A stretch of DNA of 64,000 nt from Plantago ovata. Lineage: Eukaryota; Streptophyta; Magnoliopsida; Lamiales; Plantaginaceae. Both the position numbers and the translations under genes were made by a program. Numbering within the stretch: the first letter of the stretch is position 1; each line of letters starts with the position of its first letter. This document shows positions 1 through 9,265 of the stretch, piece after piece. The stretch covers positions 67,973,677 to 68,037,676 of the forward strand of contig CM051455.1 in the NCBI GenBank assembly GCA_028274465.1, read 5' to 3'. A model generated the notes under the pieces. It did not search any database and had not been told where the DNA came from. It saw nothing but the letters and a program-made list of their open reading frames with translations.

Positions 1-360
1 TAAGGGGCGAACTTCCCCCCATGTGGGGCGGTGCGCCTCCCATTTGCAGAGGCTGGGGGCTGAATTTTTTCGGCCCCTCGCACAAAATTTTCACTCCAAA
101 ACATTTTCCTCACTTAAACACTCGAAAAACTTCACTTAAACACATACAATGAGAACAAAACAAAACACAAACCACAAAAACTTATAAAAAGACAAGTGTT
201 CGATGTATGTATGCAATGCAAGAAAGCAATAAAAACTCCGGGTTGCCTCCCGGATAGCGCCATTGTTTAAAAAGTCTCTGACTCGACTTCTTCTCGCTCT
301 TTAGTTCTTGTCCTTACGGGTACTAGACTTCTCCTTCATCGATCTCTTCCTCATACCTAG
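1..360 (-). mobile_element. Ty3/gypsy remnant, part downstream of gag-pro
   Basis: Read on the minus strand, this stretch continues the gypsy sequence found at 20269-21903; copia element A sits between the two parts, flanked by the same CCTAG. The gag-protease reading frame crosses the insertion site and meets a stop after about 17 further codons. Beyond that comes a non-coding stretch with a motif reading roughly TGGCGCTATCCGGGAGGC, of the type I recall from the region after the coding part in Athila/Tat-type elements. No reverse transcriptase, RNase H or integrase is seen between protease and this stretch. It is cut by the window edge. Confidence 0.65.
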
Positions 361-536
361 TGTTAGGAAACTTGTAATTTTGATGAGCAATTAACCATGC
401 TAATTAAGAACAGTCCAGTAACTAGTACTCTTAAGGTCCATAGGAATTTAGAATTTTAAGGACATTGTAAAAGAGGAACGTTTGCTGATGACTTAGATAG
501 GTGTTAGATAAGTTATTTCTTTAGTGGATGACGTAC

Positions 537-706
537 TTTAATTTCTGTGAAGAAATTAATTTATTGACACATTTGCGTATGATGTATTTTATTTTCTGAA
601 AAGAAAATATCTTATTGATGCTTAGCTTTGATGTAACTTATTTTCTGAAAAGAAAATGACCTATTGAAGCATTTGCTGAAGATGTATTTTGTTTATTACA
701 AACAAA
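537..706 (+). other. Four U3 hairpins in the LTR
   Basis: Four small inverted repeats follow one another: about 537-559 (AATTTCT/AGAAATT), 590-609 (TATTTTCT/AGAAAATA), 640-657 (ATTTTCT/AGAAAAT) and 688-706 (TTTGTTT/AAACAAA), each with a 3-5-nt loop. The 3' LTR of A repeats all four. The C LTRs lack the first (about 40 bp is missing there) and have a degraded third. Inverted repeats upstream of the TATA box are a known trait of Sireviruses; that these serve the same role is inference. Confidence 0.7.
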
Positions 707-1098
707 TTATTGAAGCAAATAAGAAACCGGTCAGAATCTTGAAGACTTGAAGATTGCTGAAGACTGGTAAGGCACGTGTTGCTCAGAAAGTGAAATTTTC
801 AGCAACAGCATTGCATAAGTGAAAATCTGAAAGACAGAGTAGGTTGTGCTTGCTGAAACTGAGAATGAACACTTGCTGATGAACATATGTGACATCTTGC
901 TGAATGTACATGATTTTGCGCTCCATTGTTACTGTTTGAATTCTAGTCAAAGGTGCATTTAATGCAAAGCTTACACACAAAGGAAATGAAGACTAGAAGA
1001 CAAACAAAGGTTGCTGCTGAAAGTACAAAAGCAAGATAGTGACATGTTAAGGAACAAAAGCCTTAGGATTTGAAATTCAAACGGCTCCTTACTTGCAC

Positions 1099-1106
1099 TA
1101 TAAATA
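1099..1106 (+). promoter_or_regulatory. LTR TATA box
   Basis: TATAAATA sits in an otherwise non-coding LTR and is kept in the other LTRs at 19358, 39823 and 46259. It is the likely promoter of the genomic RNA, with the start site expected some 30 bases downstream near 1130. Confidence 0.75.
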
Positions 1107-2012
1107 GAGGTCATCCGGCAAAGAGTTGAAGTGTGTCAATAACGTGATCAAACTCTCACTTGTGCTTAAAATTCACAAACCTTCAAACACTCTTACTGCC
1201 ATTGATCCGTTCCAAGACTTAAAGCTTGAAAAAGCTACTTGCGAAGAAGTAGAACAAACTCGGCTAAGAAATTAGTTAAGTGTTCTTTCTTTCGAACAAG
1301 AACAAGTCTTGACACCAGAAACAATCAAACTTGTTTACTGCAAAGTATTCCAAGTTGTGTTTCTTAGATTACTTGTTGTAACTGAATAAGTTATAATTAA
1401 GTTATCTCACCCCAAAACTCTCTAACTGAAAATACACCCTTTCAGGCGTGATATTCAGGGGGGAACTTAATCGAGCAAGTTTTTGCTGATTAAAAGTACC
1501 AAGTTTGGTGGAGAACAAGGTTGAGTTCTCTAGTTTAGGTTGGAGACAAAGCAAGTGTGCTTTGGTTTCTGTTGAATCGCTTTAGATAGGAGATTGTAAG
1601 GAACCTCAATCATATCTTAGTGGATTCAGTCCTAGAAAGGACAAAGTGGATTAGTTGGGAGATTACGCCACTCTCAGATACCACTCTAAAAGTGTTTGTG
1701 TGATTTACTTACTGCATTTAGCTTTCAGCAAATTATATCTGTTTGTACACAGTCACTCACATCACTTGCTGAAACTCTTTACTTGCTGAAAAAGCACTTA
1801 TCGTTTCAAAGACTTTCGCTCTCTGATTTTAAGTATCAGCAAACCAAGCTACTGTAAAGTAACTTACGCTTGCTGAGAAAGTTAAGTATCAGCAACCTCA
1901 TTACTGTAAAGTAATAAGTACTTGCTGAGAAAGTTTTAAACGACAAAAGTTTGAAAAGACTATTCACCCCCCCCCCTCTAGTCTTTTCTTGTTGTTTAAA
2001 GGGACCAACAAG

Positions 2013-2024
2013 TGGTATCAGAGC
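2013..2024 (+). other. Primer binding site, tRNA-iMet
   Basis: TGGTATCAGAGC lies two bases after the 5' LTR. It is the standard plant copia sequence complementary to the 3' end of initiator methionine tRNA and primes minus-strand cDNA synthesis. Confidence 0.93.
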
Positions 2025-2122
2025 AGGAGGTTCTTTAGCCTTTTGCACTGAACCTAGATCCCCGTAAGTGCTTTCCGTAAATCTCTTTTACTTGATCAGT
2101 TTGGTAGTGCTTTGCTGACAGG

Positions 2123-4543
2123 ATGTCTTTAGGAGATGCTCCCTTGCTGAAGCTGGAAAATTACGAGAAATGGTGAAACAACATGATGTTACATCTTGAG
2201 GCCATTAGTGATGAGATGGTCACCGTCATTAATGATGGACCTATCAAGATCACCAAGGTTGAAAGGAGTTTCCCTCATAGAACCACTGAAGCTGGAAAGG
2301 AAACCATCCAAGGCGAACCATCAGATACGGTTGTGCCAAAACCAAGAGAGGAATGGACTTCTGACGAAGCTAAGAGATTCCGTCTTGATGGCCAGGCAAG
2401 AAATATCATCATCAGATCAACTCCGGATACCATACAGTGCAAACTGTGGGGTGCTAAGACTGCTAAGGCGGCTTGGAAAATGGTTCAAGATCTTTGTGCT
2501 GGATCTGACAAGACCAAGGAAAACAAACTTGAAGTACTTAAGCTGAAGTTTCAAAACTTCAAGCAAGGTGCTAACGAGTCACTGGAAGACTTGGACTTCA
2601 GATTCACAACTCTTGTTAGTGAAATGGCAGCGCTGGGTGTTGGAAATCTTTATTCAGATTCTGAGAAAGTGAAAACTATCATCAGAAGTTTGAATCAAGA
2701 ATGGATCCATACTCAGAATTTCTATTATAATGAAGGAATGCCTGACATTACACCAACCGAGTTGTTCTCTCATCTTGCTACTATCAATTATGAGACAAAG
2801 CAAAGAGAAAATGTGTTTGCTGAAAAATCGCAAAACATTGCTCTTGCTGCAAAGCCGTCATCCTCTGAAAAGAAGAATGATAAAGAGCCTGCTGATGAAA
2901 ATGCTTTAGTTGTTAAAAACATGAAGAAATTCATCAGTAAGGAACTTGAAAGGCGAAAAGCAAAAGAGAAGCTGAAAAAGCATCTTGGTAATAACTACCA
3001 TAAGTACAAGAATGATACTAGCTCGCTGAACAAGCAAGCTCAGCAAGCTACATCATCAGAAGAACCAGCAGTTGGAAATGATCTATGTTTTTACTGCAAA
3101 AAGCCTGGACACTTCAAAGCTAATTGCCCTTTGCTGAAAGGCAAATCTGCTGAAAAGAAGAAGAAGTTCAAAAGAGCTTTCATTGCTGAAGAAAAGAAGA
3201 AGCTTCAAGCAAAAATCGATGCATTGTGCATTGAGACAAGCTCCGAAGACAGTGAGGATGAAAGTTCAGACACCGACGATGAGGAAGCCACTCTAGACGT
3301 GGAGATTGGCAAAGAAGTGTGTGGGATAGCTATGGAAGCTTATCCAGATGTGTCGAACTACGAATTCTGCCTCATGGCCGGTCAGGTAAATAATTCTACC
3401 TCTGACTCTGATTCAGAAAGTGAAGACGAGATTTATCTTGACAAGATTCAAGGAGAAATCGACAGATTTGAGAAAACTCTCAGCAAACAGCAAGAAAAAC
3501 TTCAATTTGCTGAAACTCTGACCAAGCAAACTACTGAAAAGTACGCTTTGCTGAAGGAAGAGACAGAAGAAAAGGATGCTGAAATAAGGCGTCTTAAGAA
3601 ATTGATTGCTGAGGCTGCAGAGAAAAATTCTCAAATGGCATTAGAATTGGAAGAGTATCAGTCCTCAATTCTAAAGTTACTTGCTGAAATTCAAGAAATG
3701 AAAAAGATGAAAATCAATTTCAAATCCTATGTGGAAGCAAGTAATACGCTGACTGAACTAAACTCCTATTTGAGAGATCCATCTCAGAAAGAAGGTTTAG
3801 GAGCAACGTGTGAAGGTGATAACGTAGAAATCTTGAGAAAAGATAAATCACCGATCTCCTTTGTACGTGCTACTGATAGTAGTCCACCAGTGATCTATCA
3901 GTTTGGTCAAACTAAGATTGCTGAAACATGCAATCAAGTACCTATGACCATAAAGCCCGCTGTTGCTACTCAAAGTAACAAGACTTTAAAAGGAAAACAG
4001 GTTGCTGTGAAGCAAACTGGAAAGAAAAAGAATGCCGTGAAGCATTCCGCCAAACAAGTTGCTGAAAAGCAAGTTGTTAAGTCTAAAGGCAAGATTACCA
4101 AAAGTAATCAGAAGTCCTTTGCTGACAAACCTGAATCAAGTAAGGTTGCTGATGCTAAAGCTCAGCATTCTCCAAAGAGTGGACTCGGTTTCAAAACCAA
4201 GCAAAGTCAACTCTTTCATGAGTATAAGCAAAGTCAGCAAAGATACTTCAAAGAGATGAAGAAAACCAAGCCTAAGAGTTTTGAAAAGACTCCCAATGCT
4301 AGGACTAGAAGGAACCTTGCTAGAAAACAACTTACTGAAAAGTATGTTCAGCAAAAAGGTCAACAGAGCAAGACACCACATCAGAAAGTGGATTTGACCA
4401 GCACGAGTCAAAAGTCTTTCAGCTCAAAACCTCCTAGTTCCTCAACAAGTAGAAAACAAGTCAAAGTTGAAAAACTTCAGACTTGGGTTTCCACTGGACG
4501 CATTCTTGAACATGTTAATGGACATCCATCATTGGATAATTAA
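2123..4543 (+). pseudogene. gag: gag of element A, early nonsense codon
   Basis: Gag forms the virus-like particle that packages the element's RNA. The natural start is ATG 2123 (equivalent to the intact start at 40850 in element C), but codon 18 is TGA at 2174 where C reads CGA, a CpG-type C-to-T change. After that the frame stays open to TAA 4543. It encodes a UBN2/copia-type gag domain, a CCHC zinc knuckle (CFYCKKPGHFKANC, nucleotides 3086-3127), acidic Ser/Glu/Asp-rich stretches, a coiled coil (about 3450-3750) and a long Lys/Gln/Ser-rich basic tail. The part after the knuckle is much longer than in usual copia gag. An in-frame restart at 2183 could give a protein lacking 20 residues; whether this occurs is unknown. 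Confidence 0.88.
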
Positions 4544-4566
4544 CTTGTTTGCTCTTGATTGTGCAG
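4541..4566 (+). other. Gag stop overlapping a 3' splice-site-like sequence before protease
   Basis: The gag TAA is followed by a T-rich run ending TGCAG at 4566, and a TTAAC branch-point-like motif lies about 22 bases upstream of the AG. Protease continues in another frame just after. The same arrangement is kept at 43268-43293 in element C. No slippery heptamer is seen at the junction. Splicing would be one way to reach pol, but that is inference only. Confidence 0.4.
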
Positions 4567-7500
4567 ACTGCAGCCACGGAGACAAACGATGCAATCTGGC
4601 ACTTTGATAGTGGTTGTGGAAAGCACATGACGGGCAACAAGAATAACCTTATAAACTATAGACGGTGGTCTAAAGGTCCAACAATAAGGTTTGCTGGTGG
4701 AGGCTCCGGATCTACAAAAGGCTATGGTGATGTGAAGTTGGGATGCATAACCATTTCTGGAATTCTTTATGTCAAAAATCTTAAGTTTAACCTTTTCAGC
4801 ATGAGTCAATTTGCTGACAAAGGATACTTCATCGAAATTAAAAGTGATGAGTAAACTTGTAGATTTTGAGACTAAAAAGGTTATAATGATTGCAAGAAGA
4901 TCAGGAGGCTTGTACACCGTTGATTGGTCTTCAGCAATCGTTGAAAAATGCCTTGTCTCAGATCATGATTGCCTTGCTGAAAAAGCATGGTTATGGCATA
5001 AACGAACAAGTCATCTAAACTTCAAGATGCTGAATAAGCTGTATAAAAAGGCACTTGTAGTTGGATTACCTAGGGTTACTTTTAAGAAGGATGGTGTTTG
5101 CAATGCATGTCAGCAAGGAAAGCAAACCAAATCTTCTTTCAAGAACAAGGCAGTACCGTCAACTACAAAACCTTTACAACTCCTACACATGGACTTGTTT
5201 GAATCTTCTTCAACAAGCTATGCTGGTAAGAAGTATGGTTTAGTCGTGGTAGATGACTATTCAAGATTCACTTGGGTAGTATTCATCAAACACAAATCTG
5301 AAACCAAGACTGAAATACCTAACTTGCTGAATAAGCTTGAAGTCATGAAAAATGACAAGGTAAGAGTCATAAGGACAGACCATGGTACTGAGTTTGTAAA
5401 CTAGTACATAACTGAATATTGTACCTCCAAAGGTATTCAACATCAGTTATCCTCAGTAAGGACACCACAGCAAAATGGTGTTGCTGAACGGAAGAATCGT
5501 ACCCTGAAAGAGCCGCAAGAACAATGCTTGCTGACATTGAGATAAGTGAGGCTTACTGGGTTGAAGCGATTAATACCGCCTGCTATACTCAAATAGATGT
5601 TTGATTACTAAGGAATACAACAAAACTCCTTATGAATTGTTTGTTGGAAGACCTCCTAACATCACTCATCTAAGAGTATTTGGTTGCAAGTGTTTCGTTC
5701 TTAACAATGGTAGAGAATACCTAAGAACATTTCAACCAAAGGCAGACGAAGCGATATTTCTTGGCTACTCCTTGCATAGTAAAGCTTACAGAGTTTACAA
5801 CAAAAAGGCACAAAAGATTGAAGAATCTGTGCATGTTGTATTCTACGAAAAGACACAAGGTGTGCCTGCTGAAGAAGAAATATCAGAATGTATGAAAAAG
5901 CTAATCATACATGAGCAAAGAACTGAGTCTGATGCTAGGCAAATCAAGTCAATTGAACTAAATGATGATTCTGACAATGATTCTCCTTCCCCGAGTCATG
6001 ACAAGATAAATATAGTTCACGACAAAGAATTTCCAGCAAAAGATGCGGTTGCTCCGGAAGTTGCTGAAATTACGCAATCTCCAGTGCTTGCTGATGAAAT
6101 ATCTCAACCCAGCAATGCTGAGCAAGCAGTTGCTGACGATCAAATCTCAGCAGAGACACAAATTCCCAGTAGTTACATACTGATGAGTCACATGCTGATA
6201 AGCAAACATATCCTGATCCAACAAACAGGAAACCTGTTAATAAATGGATTAGAGATCATCCCTCTACGGATATGATTGGCGATATTAATAAACGCCAAGT
6301 GACTAGATCCAAAGCTACTCAAGGACTTGCTGAAGAAGCAACTGTCGTAGAAGTAGAATCTTTATTCTCTTGCTTTGTTTCAGAAATTGAACCTAAAACC
6401 ATAGAAGAAGCTTTGAAGCATTCTGAATGGATAAAGGCAATGCAAGAAGAATTGGATCAATTTGAAAGAAACAAAGTCTGGAAACTTGTGCCACTTGCTG
6501 AAAATAAGAAAGCTATTGGTACAAAGTGGGTGTTCAGAAACAAGCTGAGCGAGTCTGGTGAAGTAACAAGAAACAAAGCACGCTTAGTTGCTCAAGGTTA
6601 CTGTCAGACTGAAGGATTGGACTATGATGAGTCTTACGCTCCAGTTGCAAGATTGGATGCAATTAGGCTTTTCTTGGCCTTTGCTGCTCACAATGACTTC
6701 ATTGTTTACCAAATGGATGTTAAGAGTGCATTCTTAAATGGTGAACTTGCTGAAGAAGTCTACCTAGAACAACCCCCTGGCTTTGAACTTCCCTCAGAAA
6801 CCAAGATGGTATATAAGCTTCAGAAAGCTGTATATGGTCTAAAGCAAGCACCAAGAGCATGGTATGATACCTTAGCTAAGTTCTTGCTGGAAAATGGTTT
6901 CAAGAAAGGTGAAGTTGACAAAACTCTTTTTACCATGAACCATGATGGTAAATTAATCTTAGTTCAAATTTATGTGGATGACATAATTTTTGGATCTAAG
7001 GACAAGCAACTTTGTGATGATTTTGCCAAACTCATGACAAATAAGTTTGAAATGAGTATGATGGGAAAATTGAATTATTTCCTAGGGTTGCAAGTCAAGC
7101 AACTCAAAGATGGAATATTCATAAATCAAGCAAAGTATGCGAAAGAAATGCTCATAAAGTTTAGGATCAAAGAGGATGAAAAACCTGAAAAGATCCCTAT
7201 GAGTGTTGGTACCAAATTGGGCTATACTAAAGAGGACAAAAGTGTTGAAGAACACAAGTATAGGAAGCTCATTGGTTCCTTGTTGTATTTAACAGCAAGT
7301 AGACCTGACATTCAGTATGCTGTTTGTGTGTGTGCAAGATTCCAATCGGATCCAAGAGAATCACACTACAAAAAGGCAATTAAAATACTGAAATATGTTA
7401 AAGGTACAGTCAATGTTGGATTATGGTATCCAAAGATTCTGGACTTGAATTGGTTGGCTATTCTGATGCTGATCATGGTGGATCAACTCTTGATAGAAAA

Positions 7501-7920
7501 AGTACCTCTGGAACTTGTCAGTTTTTGGGTACTAGATTAATATCATGGTTCAGCAAGAAGCAAACGTGTGTCGCCAATTCATCTACTGAATCTGAATACA
7601 TTGCAGCTGGTTGTTGCACAGCTCAAATCCTATGGATTCAGCAACAATTAAGAGATTATGGTATTTCTGCAAAGAAAACACCAATCTTTTGTGATAATAC
7701 AAGTGCTATTGCAATTACGCAAAATCCTAAGTTTCACTCTAGGACCAAGCACATTGATATTAGACATCATTTCATTAGAGATCATGTGGAAAAAGGTGAT
7801 ATTGAGGTTGTGAAAGTAGGTACTGAAGATCAGCTTGCTGACATCTTTACCAAGCCCCTACCGGATAATAGGTTCGCAATGCTAAGGTATAACCTTGGAT
7901 TGATTGAACTACCTCAATAA
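4549..7920 (+). pseudogene. pol: pol of element A, first copy (PR-INT-RT-RH), broken
   Basis: The polyprotein would cut Gag-Pol, copy RNA to DNA and integrate it. Protease motif DSGCGKHMTG is encoded near 4600-4630. A frame break near 4850 separates it from the GAG-pre-integrase zinc site (H..H, CNAC) and integrase core (HMDLF, RTDHGTEF). A TAG at 5402 and small indels at 5500-5600 interrupt the core. RT is open from 6272 and has the YVDD active site (about 6972-6983) and the ASRPDI block. A one-base loss in the A-run near 7432 shifts into RNase H ([24 protein letters not shown]), which ends in TAA 7920. The sequence 5045-9165 is repeated after the gap. Confidence 0.9.
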
Positions 7921-7938
7921 AGGATACACTTGGCAGAA

Positions 7939-8301
7939 TGCTGAAACAGGTATTCAGCAAAAGCCAAAGTATTCCTGTCCAAAAGACCAAGTCACTAATT
8001 TCTTCTAAGAAATGATAAGTCACAACATGATTGCTGAAACAGGCATTCAGCAAGTAATTCCTTCAAAACAGGTATTTGTTAGGAAACTTGATCACTTGCT
8101 GAGACAGGAACTCAGTAAGTGAAAGAACTTAAGGATTGCTGAGACGGGTACTTAGACAATCAAAAGATACTGAAACAGGTATTCAAGTATCAAAGGAATT
8201 TTCTGAAACGGGAATCAGAAAAAGAGCAAAATCTCATCTCTCAGATTTTACCAAAGGATGTCTCAAATGCAAAAGAATTTACTGATACGGGAAATCAGAA
8301 A
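7939..8301 (+). other. Tandem hairpin array with constant loop ACRGGNA (copy 1)
   Basis: Eight inverted repeats follow each other downstream of RNase H, each closing on a 7-nt loop. Positions: 7939-7959, 8031-8053, 8064-8078, 8093-8121, 8134-8161, 8166-8191, 8199-8222 and 8278-8301. Loops read ACAGGTA, ACAGGCA, ACAGGTA, ACAGGAA, ACGGGTA, ACAGGTA, ACGGGAA, ACGGGAA. Stems are 4-11 bp and differ between units, for example CACTTGCTGAG with CTCAGTAAGTG (one G-U), and GATACTGAA with TTCAAGTATC (one bulge). Unit 7 has a 1-base loss here; the second copy is a perfect 9-bp stem. Additional hairpins without the loop lie at about 8000 (TTTCTTCTAAGAAA) and 8311-8336. The function is unknown; RNA folding is inferred from compensatory changes in element D. 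Confidence 0.8.
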
Positions 8302-8682
8302 TATCTTTTAAACTTAGAAAATATGAGATATCTAAGTAAGGGGGAACTTTCAGCAAGTAGCTAGATTGTTAATTCAAACTCGCTGAAAAGATTCTTGTCT
8401 ATTGCAAGCAATCTATCCCTTATTACTCGGTAAAATCAATTTGTGACGTTAAGCTGGCACAGATAAACTCGCAATAAATCATGACATGAAATTCAATCGT
8501 GGCCATTGATTAAAAGGAGTTATTAATCTAACGGCTAACAAAACAAAGAGAGAGAGTGCTCTGACGGTTTTAGTTAGTGGGCCACTACGCATTCAATGCA
8601 AAGGCTCCACTATCTCCAGTGTTTCTCTGTTTTACCCTTGCTGAGACTCAAATCGATTGAGTTTCTCACACACCAGAGACAC

Positions 8683-8690
8683 TATATAAA
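8683..8690 (+). promoter_or_regulatory. Putative internal promoter of ORF3 (copy 1)
   Basis: TATATAAA stands 140 bases before the ORF3 ATG at 8823. The equivalent place in element D reads TATAAATAA (49841-49849, minus strand), about 150 bases before its ORF3 ATG, so a TATA box is kept although its surroundings have diverged. It suggests ORF3 is transcribed separately. Confidence 0.5.
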
Positions 8691-8822
8691 GAAGGAGTTA
8701 GAGAAATGAAAAAATTCTTTTAACTCACATTTCCTTCTCGGCAATTTCTAGCCTGAAACTACTGTACCTCCGGTCAAAAAGCAAACTATCTTTTTCGTAC
8801 AATTTCTTGCTCTATATAAGAA

Positions 8823-9165
8823 ATGGCTCCCAAGAGACAGTCATCAAGTCCTCAAAATCGTCAAAGGTTGACAGTGCTGAAACACGCATTACTCCGGTGA
8901 CTGCTCCGGTGACTTCTCTGACCCAAGACACAGCGAAAGTTGTGTTGAAAAACGACCGAATCACTGTAAAACCTATGCCTCCGTCATATCTGACACTGCA
9001 AAGTGTGAGATGTTGATGCAATGGGGAGGGTTTGCAAAAGAAAAGTACATTAGGTACTTTTATGAACAAGAACTTGATGACCAAAATGAAGAGGCGCTTG
9101 AGTTCATCAAGCAACAAGGCCTCATGAACTTTAATCTCTGCTCGCACTAAGCAAGTGAGCATGAA
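8823..9165 (+). pseudogene. ORF3 start, first copy, cut by assembly gap
   Basis: This is the beginning of the third ORF (MAPKRQSS...), but it carries single-base losses and one insertion compared with the copy at 13037. Examples are a missing T near 8848, a missing base near 8990 and an extra A near 9131. It ends where the Ns begin. Single-base errors near a contig end fit poor consensus quality rather than true mutation. Confidence 0.75.
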
Positions 9166-9265
9166 NNNNNNNNNNNNNNNNNNNNNNNNNNNNNNNNNNN
9201 NNNNNNNNNNNNNNNNNNNNNNNNNNNNNNNNNNNNNNNNNNNNNNNNNNNNNNNNNNNNNNNNN
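9166..9265. other. 100-N assembly gap
   Basis: Exactly 100 unknown bases, the usual placeholder for a gap of unknown size. The sequence just after it (from 9266) restarts inside integrase, about 4.1 kb back in the element. Confidence 0.99.

Larger units (their letters stand above)
361..2010 (+). repeat. 5' LTR of copia element A
   Basis: It runs from TGTTAGG to CCAACA and matches the LTR at 18593-20268 closely. It holds four short U3 hairpins (537-710), a short CTTGAAGA-type tandem repeat near 736-750, a TATA box at 1099-1106 and a run of ten C at about 1966-1976 near the 3' end. Minus-strand ORFs inside it, and in the other LTRs, are not genes. Confidence 0.93.

Noticed and set aside
783..2048. 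Minus-strand ORFs inside the LTRs (also at 19042 and 39336)
   Set aside because: They are in antisense to the LTR, have no domain, and differ between copies.
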